The notes under the pieces are model-generated. The model searched no databases. It was not told the DNA's origin and was given only the letters and a program-made list of their open reading frames with translations. 64,000 nucleotides of DNA, from the NCBI RefSeq assembly GCF_030272615.1, contig NC_081413.1:717171867-717235866 (forward strand). The letters are read 5' to 3'. Both the position numbers and the translations under genes were made by a program. Positions 32,384-48,262 of the stretch are shown here, in pieces; the first letter of the stretch is position 1; each line of letters starts with the position of its first letter. The DNA comes from Cryptomeria japonica (lineage: Eukaryota > Streptophyta > Pinopsida > Cupressales > Cupressaceae).

Positions 32384-34320
32384 TAGATAGGTACTACTCA
32401 CTACCCTCAGGGTCCACCTACATTTGTTTTAGGTTCAAATCCACAACCACCACCACCACATCATGGTATTCCCATTGGTGGTGAATCAAGTGCCACTGCC
32501 ACAGGTGGGGAATCTGGGGATAGTATTCCCATTATTGTTCAGTCAAGTGATGCTATGATTGGTGGCCATGGTGGGGTTGGCATGGGTACTACTAGTACTA
32601 TTGATACTAGTTGTCTGGTTATTGGACAAGGGTACAACAAATATCTCTCACAAGAGGCCACTAGTGGTAGATACTAATACTATTCAGAATCCTATATCAA
32701 GTGCCACTAACACTACGAAACAATCATTTGTAGCTTTAGATCACACACCTAAAAAGATTATGAAAACTACACATGAAAGTGTCAGTGGAAGTGAGACAGT
32801 ATCAAGAATTGTTGTTGGTAATCCTAGTCAAGCATTAGTTAAAACCATAAGAATAAGTGGAACTGGAGCCTCTGGTATTCCTATGTCACCTTTCAAACAT
32901 TTGATTGCTTTAGCAAGCCTAGATTTTCAATATCATGATTACTATGAAAAATATGAATACACAACAAAAGCAAATAAAGAAAAAAAGAAAGCATTTCATA
33001 GGGTTTCCCTGACTAAAGTTTTAAACAAAGAGCCTACAAGGAACAGGGAATTTTCAACATATGACCCATAGAAAGATATGATGGAGTTCATGGTTTTTAT
33101 GCCCTCGGCCCCAACTAAAGATAAAAATCCACCACACAGTCAGATAGATCCCCCTGAATTTCAAGTTAGCACCCTCCAAATGGATTTTTCCAAAGTACAT
33201 AATGTGGACAAAATTAGTGTGTCAAAAAGGACTAACAAAGTGGTCTACACTTCACTGCTAAAGGTGGAGAGAGAAAAAAATAAATTGGAGAAACAAATAG
33301 AAAAGTTACAAGAAAACTTGGCAAACGAAAAAATCAAGGAGGAAAGCAGTAGAAAGCAAGTGCAATGATTTACAAAAAAGGATAAAAAAATCAAGCTCTG
33401 CAGAAGAAATTGTAGAGTAGGAGAAGATGGATGCAGAATTGAAGGACCTGACAGAAAAAATGGCTAAAAGCATTACAAAAGTTGATGAGGAAAGAGCCAG
33501 TTTTCAAAAATTATACAAAAGTTATGAGTCTGCTACTGTCGGAATGAGAAAATTATAGGACCTATTGGATCATGGGAAGGAAAAAGAAAAACATTTGCAA
33601 GAGGAAGTAGAGGAAGAAAGAAAAAAATGTGCACAAATGAAAGAAGACCTGCAAAATGCAAATGATAAAATAAAAACTTTGGAGGATAGATTGAAAGATA
33701 ATATGAAAAATACAATGAAGTATATACAAGAAAATATTTGGCGGAAAATAATGTAGAGGAGTGACAAGTTGTGTGAATGGTTTCAATTGACTGAAAGTCT
33801 GAGACTAATTTATATGAAAATCAAAGGGCACTATGAGAAGAGCACACTTGTTTATTCAAAAGAGGGTATGGCAAAAAAGATTTTGAAAGTAGTCTACAGT
33901 TCCAGTGATAGCTACTTGGCATCCAAGGGAATTAAGAGCCGCATTGATGCCGCAGTTAAGACATCATCTATCATTCAAAATTTCCAAAAGCTAAGGGAAA
34001 CATCAGAAGTTATGGAAAATTGTGGAAAAAAGATATTGAAGCTGCAAGAAAAGAAAAATAATTTGATTAAACTTGGTTTGCCTAAGACCGTTGACCCATC
34101 AAATAAATTCATTGGAGAAGAAGCTTACAAAAAAAGCATGGAAATAAAAATGAAGTATGATTTAGACTTGCTTCCAAAGGACACAACTCCCCAAAGCTTT
34201 CTAGAATTCATCCAACCATTTACAACTCTAAATTCGGTATTGGATGAAATAACGATGTCAAGTAAATCTTCTAAATATGGAATGTTGACGAAGTTGGAGT
34301 TGACTTTTCATAGTTTATAG
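32384..34320 (+). pseudogene. Region X, glycine-rich linker, coiled coil and C-terminal domain
   Basis: After the G-patch comes a proline/glycine-rich low-complexity linker (32400-32640). Then comes 32640-33071, a single frame with RIVVGNPSQALVKTIRISGT and FKHLIALASLDFQYHDYYEK. The pieces 33078-33368, 33420-33550 and 33565-33756 are Lys/Glu-rich with heptad-like spacing, a probable coiled coil of 200 residues or more. The piece 33769-34320 (183 codons) gives GMAKKILKVVYSSSDSYLAS, RIDAAVKTSSIIQNFQKLRE and FIGEEAYKKSMEIKMKYDLD, ending at TAG 34318. Function unknown. Stops at 33069, 33366, 33556 and 33754 mark decay. Confidence 0.55.
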
Positions 34321-34453
34321 AATATTGACCTTCCATCAGACGAAGAGTGGAGCACCCTACAAAAACTGACACAAAAATCTTAAGAATCATATAGTATGTA
34401 TTGCACAATTTTCTTCTTTTACTCTTAATTTCAAGGTTTTATGTTTTTTCTGT

Positions 34454-34606
34454 TTGCTATTTTGCTAATCCAACCTATGAATCTATGATGCACTTGCTAT
34501 TGCTATTTTTCTAATCTAGCCTATGAATCTATTTTATGAATAGGAAAAAACCAGCACTCGCTATTGCTATTTTGCTAGTCCAGCCTATGAATCTATGATG
34601 CGTAGT
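34454..34606. repeat. Three copies of a TGCTATTTTGCTAATCCAGC-type unit
   Basis: Units at about 34455, 34500 and 34565 share TTGCTAT-TTTGCTA-TC-AGCCTATGAATCTAT (given in pieces). Spacing is uneven (about 45 and 65 bp). Non-coding. Confidence 0.78.
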
Positions 34607-34900
34607 GCAAAAATTCAGCCAGTAAATTTGTATTCTCAAATTCTCCCTTGCTTTAACATTTATGCATTTCTCTATTTCTGATTAGTAGGTTTTAGGCACT
34701 GCTATTATCTATATTTAATTTGTCATGGTGTGAATTAATATTTAATTTTGAACTCCGTTTTTTGAACAGAAGACATCAAACATGTAGCAAATGTTAAATT
34801 GCTAATACGGCCTGTGATGGCCATATAAATCTGTGCTGAGTTTGTGATTTTGATGTTCAGTCTTCACGTGTTGCAAAATTGCAATTTGACCTGAAGCTAT

Positions 34901-35095
34901 TGTTGCTCCTTTGTTTCTATAAAAGGGAATTCAGGGTCATTTGCAAAGGGTTCTGAAACTTTGTATTCACTTTTGCATGGACATAGGAGAATCACACAGG
35001 AGTTGTTGTTGCTTTCTTGTTTCTATAAAAAGGAATTTGGGGTCATTTGCAAAGGGTTCTGAAACTTTGTATTCACTTTTGCAGTTTGCATGGAG
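34901..35095. repeat. Two copies of an 80-90 bp unit
   Basis: Copies at 34901-34980 and about 35006-35095 share TGTTGCT, TTGTTTCTATAAAA, GGTCATTTGCAAAGGGTTCT and TTTGTATTCACTTTTGCA. Each holds a TATA-like TTCTATAAAA, but no gene follows. Confidence 0.8.
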
Positions 35096-35109
35096 AATCA
35101 CATAGATTG

Positions 35110-35217
35110 GTGTATTACTATTGAATGAATTGTATCATATGGATATATTTTGAAAGAATTAATGGAAATCTAAGTTCTTGACATGTGTATTACTATTGAA
35201 TGAATTGTATCATATGG
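35110..35217. repeat. Repeated 33-mer
   Basis: GTGTATTACTATTGAATGAA followed by TTGTATCATATGG occurs at 35110-35142 and again, exactly, at 35185-35217. Its closeness to the previous pair suggests a local duplication history. Confidence 0.8.
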
Positions 35218-35446
35218 TTTTGAAATGTATCACATAGATTTGAGACTCAAACATATATAAATAAACAATAAACATCTCTGTATCAATAAACACATTATGT
35301 TTTTTTTATTATGCTATTTTAAATCTGGAAATAGAAAGTTGAAAAATACAATTACAAATCAATATTAAATTCTAATTGTTAAAAGTAATATGCTTTTGTA
35401 ATATGAATGATGAGATACAATAATAAGATTAATAAATTCCAATCTC

Positions 35447-36137
35447 TTACAGTTGCCATTCATCCTCATCAAATTCAGAGCTTTCTTGATTCATGTCTGT
35501 GGTTTGAGTTTCTTCACTCTGAGTTTGCATACCTTCGCCAAATTGTATCTCAATGCTACCAGTAGGTCCAGTACACGAGTCAATAGTCCCAATAGCACTT
35601 TGTTTTGAAGTGTTTCCCAAACCCGTTCTTTCACATTTGGACATCTAGATTTGCAGTACCCTATCATAAGGAAAAGTGTGGACATCATACCTAGATGTAT
35701 AGAGCCTCAAGCAATTTTCCAAATTTTTGTCTAGTTTATTTCTTATCTTTGATTTTAGGAATCCCAAAGTACTTAAAACTCTCTCATCTTCCACCGAACC
35801 CAATATCATGGTAAGACAAAAATCAGAAAGATTCACATGTTCTGGCATTGAATCACGCAACGTTGTGTTCTTAGCTATAGTTTTCCAAAGCCTTGTTACT
35901 GATCCCTCTTCGCGAGGGTTCTCCATTTTGCCATATTTTTCTTTCATAGTGTATGCAAAATGAGATGATCACTCTCGAATATGAGTTTCATCTAATATTC
36001 CATTTATAGTTACTCCATTCAATTCTCTGGATATGCAAAATTATTTTATCAAAGTCAGTAGCTTACTTCAAAAATCAGCTGCACTATTAAGACTCCAATA
36101 CTGAGGAAACACAATAGACATGGCTTTGAGTAGGTTG
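35447..36137 (-). pseudogene. hAT-type transposase, C-terminal part (left of element F)
   Basis: Minus-strand reading from the element F border gives LLKAMSIVFPQYWSLNSAAD, a stop, then KEKYGKMENPREEGSVTRLW and LSDFCLTMILGSVEDERVLS. The last runs into TLGFLKSKIRNKLDKNLENC. This fits the hAT dimerisation region (small-residue helix, ER.LS.L..IK...RN.L). An acidic tail follows to the stop at 35447. The other part of the gene is at 48263-50261; element F lies between. The cut point agrees in frame on both sides. Confidence 0.78.
36133..36137. repeat. Target site duplication of element F, left copy
   Basis: GGTTG directly before the TG at 36138, identical to 48258-48262. Confidence 0.92.
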
Positions 36138-40285
<4,148 letters not shown>

Positions 40286-41181
40286 AAAATGGGGACTCTG
40301 CTGGGGAACAAATGAACCATCAAGAGGCTCTGGTTAAGAAAGATTTAATTCATATAAGGTTGAGATTATCCCATTTGAGTCAGCACAACAAAAATGGTGA
40401 CTCTGCTAGTGAATCAAATGGATATAAATGCTTGATTGATATGGTTAGAGGTTGAATGTGTTCCTAGTCTTGTCAATTTCATATCCAGCCAGTTTGCCCA
40501 TTGTGTATGCACAAAGTGTGAAAGTGAATTTATGAGTTAGAAAATGCTCCTTGTTCTGGATCTGCAGAATGATATGTGTTTCATATCATATTTTATGAAG
40601 GAGTAACAGTGAATGCATTGTTGAAAGTTGTAAGAAGTTCTTTCAGCTATATGTAAATTTTTCCCCAATTCCTTATTGGGTGGCGACTCTGTGGTTCATA
40701 CTAGTATTAAACAACCTGGAAGAGTGTTGATTGCAGCAAGATTGAAAGAGAAACAAAGAATTAAATAAGTGTTGAGTGGCATTCTTCTGTTCAAAATATC
40801 CTCTATTCAAGAGGTGGCGACTCTGATGTAAAAGACAGTGCTAAAGTGTGAAGTAAATCTCCAGATCTACAAGTCTTACAGCTGTAAATCTCCAGGTATT
40901 TTCAGAGGTTTCAAATGCAAAGATGTTTGTTCTGAAATTTTGAATGTGTAATGTAGTTTTCCCATCAAGTGAACAACACTAATAAAGAGGGAAAATAGAG
41001 GAATCACAAATTAGTTTGCATATCTATTCTGCTAAATTATCCAGAGTATATGTTCTTCTGTTGTATTATGCAAATTTGGAAAAGCTTCATGTCAAGCAAT
41101 GTTATGAACAGTTTCAGTTTGAGGATACTTGCTTGAAGTTTTTATCCAAAGTTATATAATCATTTGTGGGAGTAAGAAAAA
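40286..41181 (+). other. Element F leader with four primer-binding-site-like motifs
   Basis: Immediately after the LTR, TGGGGACTCTGCTGGGGA (40290-40307) fits the TGGCGACTCxGCTGGGGA primer binding site of many plant gypsy elements. Three further partial copies follow: TGGTGACTCTGCTAGTGA (40395-40412), TGGCGACTCTGTGG (40681-40694) and TGGCGACTCTGATG (40815-40828). Copies 1 and 2 share upstream ACAACAAAAA. No coding sequence before the Gag ATG at 41182. Confidence 0.8.
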
Positions 41182-42588
41182 ATGAATAGTGAAGTTTTTC
41201 AACCTTGTGTATTTCCACATAGAGCCATGCCTGGTGAAGTGTCACAACCGTATAATAGGAGAAGTTTCATCATGAACCATTATGCTGCTCTAAATTTTAG
41301 AGATATTCCGGGTTACCTAAATCCCATACCCATAGAAATTAGAAAGTATTTGCCAATTTTCAGTGGGAAGAAATCAGAATCAACATGTCAACATGTTAAA
41401 AGATTTTCAGATTTGGTAGGAGAATTCGAAATTTGTCAGGAAGATGTATGCATGAAATTGTTTATTCAGTCATTGAAAGAGAATGCAAGAGATTGGTTCT
41501 CTTTTTTGCTAGTGAATTCTATTACCTCATGGGAAGAATTGGTTTCAAATTTCATGGATCAATTCGATGAGAAGGTGAGTGATTCCAACTTGCTAAAAGA
41601 ATTCACTTATATACAAATCAGGGAAGATGAATTGGTACCAACATTTAATATCAGATTTTCGCAAGCTTTGTCCAAAATTTCCAGAAATTATAAACTTGAT
41701 GATAAAGTATGTCTGGATGTTTACATGAGTGCATTTGATGAGAAGATGGGTTTCTTATTGAGAAACAAAGAACCCAAAACCTTGTATGAAGCTTTTAACA
41801 CAACTAGGGACATGGAAAATAATTTGAAATTTGGGATAGCTAAGAGGTTTGTGTCTATTGTGGTTTCTTATCAAAGTACCTTCAATGGTGAAATGTCATG
41901 TGAAGTTGAGCAAATCATTCCTTGTCTAGGTGCATCAAGCTCTACAGTTTTGAAAAGTTTTGTTGATGCATGTGTTTCAGATTTAAATGAGAGTCAAGAA
42001 CCTTTACTGTTAATGCCAGTTGTCTCTCGCAGTAGTGATGGAATGATCAATGGGAAGTGTTGTGAAAATGTTGATACAGAGATAGATATATACAAGGGGT
42101 ATGTACCATTTGATTTGCATCTTGGTTATGCTGATTATGTGGCTGCCAACTACCAAATGAATCATGCATCTCTCCAGGATAATATTAATGAAAATAATGA
42201 TGGTGATGACCATCAATCTTTACATGCTACTGATGTATTTGATGTTGAAATTCCAAATACAAAGGGATTACTAAGTGTTGCTGTTTGTGCAAGTGAAAAT
42301 GTGCAATATGATGAAAATCAGAATTGTTCAGTGCAAACAATAGTTGATCCTCACTTAGATATTGATAACCTCAATTGTGTTGAGAATGAAGTAAATCTAT
42401 TTTCAATTTTCACTTCAGATTTCACTTCTTGTAATCATGTTGATGATCTTTCTATTTTGAAAGTTATGCACAATGTTAACTCAGAAAATTTCAAGGGTGC
42501 ACATGATTGCAATGAAAATATAGCACACATGGATGGACAAATTTTTACAGAATCTCAAATGGAACAGCAAAGTGCAATGCAAGTCTAG
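41182..42588 (+). pseudogene. Element F Gag, 468 open codons
   Basis: The first long frame, from ATG 41182 (MNSEVFQPCVFPHRAMPGEV) to TAG 42586. Residues about 50-210 match the retrotrans_gag pattern: RKYLPIFSGKKSESTCQHVK, CMKLFIQSLKENARDWFSFL, SITSWEELVSNFMDQFDEKV, FNIRFSQALSKISRN and KEPKTLYEAFNTTRDMENNL. No zinc knuckle and no protease follow. From residue 215 on it is an acidic, Asn/Cys-containing region with no recognised domain. It would form or join the particle shell. It may be an intact protein: the frame after the stop is also open, so the TAG could be a mutation or a natural end. Confidence 0.85.
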
Positions 42589-43898
42589 AAGATTTTAGAA
42601 CTTAAGAAAGCTCTTGAGGTTGTGGATAAGAAGGTTCAGATATTGGAGAGCCTTCAAGTTGTTGATGAAGACCTTCTGCAATATAGTGAAGAGGATTCTT
42701 TGGAAAAGGACTGTGAATTGAATGCTTGTACACTTGATGAACAACATGCTGATCTAACAGATGGTTTTATGACAGAAAATTTTAGTGAACATGCTAAAAC
42801 TCATCTGATGAAGTAAATTGCAGCGATGTTCATTTTCATTCTTTGGCTGATGAGGAGTGTTCTATTGGTGAAGAAGATCAGTTGTGGCAAGATAAGTATG
42901 ATTATCTTGATTTTCAGAATGATGGTCAAAGGATGAAATCTTATGGATGTGAAACATGGAACACTGAGGATTGTTCCAGCCAAGTGTCAATTTCTTCTTT
43001 GCTTGATGAAGATGATTATGATGATCGGATGAATGGTGTCTTTAGCAATTTTACTAATGCTTTATTCAATGCTAATATAGATACAGACCAGCCACTTTAG
43101 TGTCATAATGTTCATAAGGGGATTCTTCATTTTGTTTCTAACCCTTTGTATGAAGAAATAACTGATCAGCCAGATGTTGTAAATGGTAAACTAGTCAATA
43201 ATACTGATGAAATTCCGAATAGCAATAGCATGGGTTGTAAAAATTTATTTCATGATGAAGATAAGAGGCATGGGTTATGTGATGATCATTTAAAACCACA
43301 AATGAAAGTGTTTCAGGTGGATGTAGGCCTGAAAGAGAAAGAGTTAGCTGAGGATTTGTTTCAGCTGGAGGTATGCATTCTTTTCCATGAATGGGATGTT
43401 AAGAATGCAGAGGTTTTTAGTTTGATAAGAAAGGATAGTACAAGGTGTGATCAGCATAGTGAAATGTCACATCCAGATTGTAACATGTATGTTCCTTGTT
43501 TGCATCAGTTGATTAGTAATACCCCTCATTCTATAAATTTAAATGGTAATAAGGCATGTGCTAATAGGAATTGCAATGTTGAAAATGAGTGTTTTATTTT
43601 TCAAGTTCAACATGATGATGTCCTTGCAAATGATAGAGTTGAGTGAGATAGTGAAGTGTATGGCAGCTTATGGGAAAGCCTTTATAGTGAGTTGTCTCAT
43701 GGTTTTATTTTTGTTGAAGTAGTGTGTGATCACAAAGTTCAAAATCAGACCAAAGGTATGCACACTAGCTGTTTCAGTAATGAGACAAAAGAGGTGGATT
43801 ATAAAAGCTATGCTCAGTTGTTATTGAAAGGTGCCTTTGTTTGGATCATAACATCAAGAGATGAGAATCAAATTTTTGACAGAGGTATATGTTTGTAA
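42589..43898 (+). pseudogene. Element F, coding extension after Gag
   Basis: The Gag frame continues past the TAG to 42816 (LELKKALEVVDKKVQILESL and LLQYSEEDSLEKDCELNACT). A frameshift near 42816-42840 leads to one frame that stays open to 43898 except for stops at 43098 and 43644: DEECSIGEEDQLWQDKYDYL, EDLFQLEVCILFHEWDVKNA, NMYVPCLHQLISNTPHSINL and AQLLLKGAFVWIITSRDENQ. Strongly acidic with many Asn and Cys. It takes the place where pol would be. No enzyme motif seen. Whether it was one protein with Gag is inference. Confidence 0.6.
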
Positions 43899-44128
43899 GT
43901 GGAGCAGTTACGACCAGTTGTGAGCATGTTTGTATCTATTGTATAGTCACTTTGCTTCAGTTGTGTGGCTTTCAATAAAGTGCCCTGTTGTTTGGGTAGA
44001 ATAAGGAAGCCCTATTTTTTGAAATGAGATGAGAAGAGAAGAATGATCCATTTTTGGGTGGTCTGCTTAACCGAAGATTCTATGTTCTTGTGTTGATCTT
44101 GCAATCAACCATCCCCAGTCAGAGCCAC
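43899..44128 (+). other. Element F 3' untranslated region
   Basis: 230 bp before the 3' LTR. A purine-rich stretch GAAATGAGATGAGAAGAGAA lies at about 44020-44039. There is no purine tract directly at the LTR border, where the sequence is CCCCAGTCAGAGCCAC. Confidence 0.6.
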
Positions 44129-47100
44129 TGTTGGGACTAATTAAAATTGAGTCAAGTTTAGAGGCCCATTTCAAAAAAATTCTCTATATGTCAGAAAAGT
44201 ACCTAAATGAGTCAGTTTGAATGCTTAGTTAGAAAGGGGGTAACATGGAGCCAGTTGAATTTCATGGGGTAAAGATCAGGAAACATGTTGTACACCTCTC
44301 ATTTGGCCTATTCAGTGATGTGCAACTTTTATAATTCAGTTTGGAGAAGTTTACTAGGTACCCATTTCGAGGGGTGAGCTGGAAGTGCATTTTAAGCACA
44401 AATACAGATTTTATTGAGTAGCCTACTTTGAGTGATTACATCTTTTTCCCTATTGATCTTCATGGATAAATTTAAAATGGATTCAATTTTATGCATAAAT
44501 GTGAGTTAGCCTGCAAAATTTCAAGTCTTGACGAATCCATTTGCTCAATTTTTGAAGCCAAATTCGTTTGCAGTTTGTGTGATTTGGCAAGTCCCTGTTT
44601 CAACAGCTAGTTGGAGCCCTGTTTCACATAAGTGTAAAAGTTGCCTCAGTAAGCGTCATGCCATAATGTTTGTTCTGGGATAATGTCAGTATAAATGATG
44701 AGCTATGTTTAAAATTTCAAGCCTTTATCAATCCGTTTGATCAGTTTTCAAAAGGATTCATTTAGCTATCATTTTCAGTTATCCGCACTTCCATTGTTAT
44801 ATCAGTTAATGTAGCCATTTTTGTGAGTGCACCATTTGCATCCTATCAGTCTGGTGATCGAACTGAGAATTCTAAGTTTTAATATGTACTTAAAGGTACC
44901 TGTGTTTCAAATTTGAGGGCCTACGGAGGTGGTTTGGTATTTTTGAGAAAGGCGTCATGTGTTGCCAGAACATTGACTTCATTAGGTCCGCAGTGTCGAC
45001 AAAGCCAGTTGGGCATTTTCAAAAATTAATATCTCTTCGCTCAGGACTCATCTTGAGAAACCGTTTGGTAGATTTCATGCTTGTATATTAGACTACACGC
45101 CTGTCAGATGGCGAGCTCCAGAAAGGTGTTTTGACAGGTTTGAAAATTACGTCTTTGCGATTAAATGCAAAAATGTGGCGTAATTGCCTGAAGGTTGTAA
45201 AATGCAGATTAATGATCCAAAAATGATGCTGATCATTTCCAGAGATATGTTTGAGGTCCGTGAAGTATTTCAGAGGCTAGTTGCATGAAAACGAATTTTT
45301 TTTTAGTCGAGCCCACTTTGGGGCCCAACCTGGTTCATGCCCATGCATTTTATTTTTATGGTGACAATGTTCTTAGTGCATGACTTCATGATGCATAAAT
45401 ATACAGAAGTGCATAGTAATGTTACTATAAATTCTTGTTGAATATTCTAGTCCTGGTATGGAAGATGAAGAGATTGGCATGGTCAATGAGACAATTCCCA
45501 ATATGGAAAAGAGTATATTTTGGAGAGTAGAGAAGTCCTTTTCTACTCTAGCAATAGACAATTTTCAGAATAAAACTTATGCATTGGCAATTGAAAAAGG
45601 AAAAACATAGATCGTATAATTACCAGCAACAGTCAATCTTCAATTCCTATTATGCTGTGAGTTGGAGTGGGCATTTAAACACTTCTAAGCTGAAAATGCC
45701 AAAATTATTCCTGATGTGTGTGGAGTGGCAGTGTGGCATGTAAATGGCATTGGAAGCATCTTCTACAACAAATGTAACATTGCAAAATTGTTTCCCCCTC
45801 TGCCAGTCACCCCTCCAATATCCCAAAATCTCATCCTTCCCTACTACGTGGAGAGTGAGATGTGTAGAAGCTGAAGCAACACCCTTTCCCCATGTAAAAG
45901 CCTTTGGCACCAAATGAGAACAAGCAAATGAAACAACAATAGCTTACTTCCTGCGTGGAAGCCAGTGGAGAGTGGGGAGAGCTGAAATTAATGGAAAATT
46001 GGTATCAAATTCGAATTCCCTGGAGTGTGGCATGGACAAAAGAAAATCAAATCTGCAATTTTAATTGCCAGCCACTCCTCCAATTTCATGATGTCTCCCT
46101 AAACTCCTGCATGGCATGCGGAATGCTGAAAACTTCCGTAGCAAATGAATTTATCAGGTGCTGTGTGGCTGTTTGGAGGCCACACTAAGCATGTTTTAGC
46201 AAATGCAATTGGCATAGAAGCCAATCTTCCCTACAGCGTGAATTTTGGAGGAGTAAAAAATGTGTGCTCTGGCAAATGCATTACCAGTTCAACGCCCCTT
46301 CCAGAAGCCCTTCCTGCCATGAATTAGAATATGGATAAAGGAGGTGTTAACTTTCAGCAAAAACACCATTAAAGCTCAGGAAAAGGCTCCAAAATGCAGC
46401 TAGAGGCAAAACGTTTTGTCCCACATTGATTGTGGAGGGTAATTTTGTGGTATTTAAATGCAAATCCTTACACATCTAATATGTCAAAGCCTTTGGGATT
46501 TTGACGGACGGTGCCTATGGGCGCCCAAGGTGGGCCCACATGCGGGAGCGGATCTTGAGGTGACAGAGGAGGTGACTGAGCCGCGACAAGGTGGACCCCA
46601 CGTAGGCACGCTTCCTGAGGCAAAGAGGTGAGTTTTGCAAAGAAGGGCTGGCTTAACCAGTGAGCAGGTTGCAGAGGATCTGATGAAGCGCATGATTTCG
46701 TGGGCTGAAGATGCATGCCGAATAAACCTTGTGAAATGGCAAAAAAGGTAAAGATCGTGCATGTTTCGGGAGATCGGACGGTCCGCGCTGTTTCATGGAG
46801 TGAAGATGCATGCCGGATAAAGCCCTACGAAATGGCGAAAGCCAGGTGGCACACAAGTGGCAGGTCTAGTCAAAGGTCGAGCAGGCAGGTCCCAGTGAGG
46901 TGGTGATGATGTGGCACAGAGGTGGCACCTAGGTGGACGACAAGCAAGCGGACACGTGGCAGAGTGATGAGGTGTCATCCCAGGGGGTGCCTAGTAGACC
47001 CCATCGACCAATTAGATCTCGCCACGTGGCAAGGTGTTAGAGCATAGTCAGAGCAAAAATTAAAATTAAAATTAGTAAAAGATATAGTTTCAACTATATT

Positions 47101-48257
47101 AAATAATTTAAAAATTTAAATGATGTGCACATGTTGAGGATTAATTCGCCCAGGGTCTCAATTTTGGCCAAAATATAAAGTGTTATATATCACCAAAAAG
47201 CTCTCAAAATGAGGAATCCGGTTAGGTAGTTAATTTTGACAAATGTGGGATATTTCGAGAGTAGTTTCCATGGGAGTGAAATTCAGTTAGAGAGGAGATA
47301 TTTGGCAATTTCAGTTGCAGATTTGATTTTCTTCCCTGTCCTTTTTATTCCCAATTCTTCTCATTTGTAAGGGTTCCAGTTTTTGGAGAGATTTTCTCCA
47401 AGGGAGAAATCCAAAATTGCAGGTTCGAGTGATGACATCTTTTTATCAATGCAAATGATAGTGTGTTCTTCTATGTTTTCAGTGTTGTCTTTATTGTAGG
47501 TTTAGTTTCAGTTTGTAGGTTCACACATATGCAAGGCATATGTGAGTTTCCATGAAATTGTCTCCAAAATATACTCAGATTCATATAATTTCATATTATC
47601 AAGGATAATTTGAGTTGTCTCTTTTAGATTCCTCTAAGAGTGTAATGTCATCTTTTGGGCATTCTTCAAGGAAGGATTTAAATCCTAAAACCCAACATTA
47701 ATGATTTTGAATGCATATATATATATATAAGTATAGTTTTGTGACAGAGCAAAGGATTGTATTAATGTAAGGCATTGATACATGAAAATTTAATGTTGAA
47801 GAGAACTTGCATCTGAGATTTCACTTCCAGTTTTATGCATGACTCTGTGGCTTGGATAAGGCACTGGTCTTTTGTAACATTGAAAGGTTGTCAGAACATC
47901 ATTTAAAAATCCAAAATCATAATATCATTTTATATTTTATGTTATGTGGAAGTGTCCCTCCATTTCATGATTCAAAAAATGTTGAGTTGCAAGTGTGGAT
48001 CTAGCCCATCTGCAGTTACCTCTTAGTTTTTGAACCTTTTGAGATCTATCTGCTTTTGATTGATGTAGTCTTGTGTGTAATAGATTTGATTAAATGCATC
48101 AAAGGTATATCCGCCTAGGTTTTGCAGAGCCTGAAGAGTAGAAGGATTCATATCCTTGTCATGTTGTCCAAGCCCTGAGGTGTTTCATTGATTGAGAGTG
48201 GCTATCTCATAGATTGATTTGCAGGTATACTTGGGTTATCACTTTTGGTGAACAACA
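44129..48257 (+). repeat. Element F 3' LTR (4129 bp)
   Basis: Second copy of the long terminal repeat; same start and end as the 5' copy. It ends at CA 48257 directly before GGTTG. Confidence 0.93.
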
Positions 48258-48262
48258 GGTTG
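48258..48262. repeat. Target site duplication of element F, right copy
   Basis: GGTTG, identical to 36133-36137. On the minus strand it falls in a Pro-Asp-Asn-Leu reading of the hAT transposase that continues on the other side of F. Confidence 0.92.

Larger units (their letters stand above)
34321..35446. other. Spacer with small tandem and dispersed repeats
   Basis: Non-coding, AT-rich. It holds a triple repeat at 34454-34606, a paired repeat at 34901-34980 and 35006-35095, and a repeated 33-mer at 35110-35142 and 35185-35217. The left end of the hAT element should lie here, but no terminal inverted repeat could be matched. Confidence 0.6.

Noticed and set aside
22675-34320. Idea that region X is a Penelope-like or other retroelement with a polymerase
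   Set aside because: No RT palm motif, GIY-YIG or integrase block can be seen in any plus-strand frame.
34901-35095. TATA-like TTCTATAAAA boxes as promoters of a gene
   Set aside because: No reading frame follows on either strand, and the box is part of a duplicated non-coding unit.
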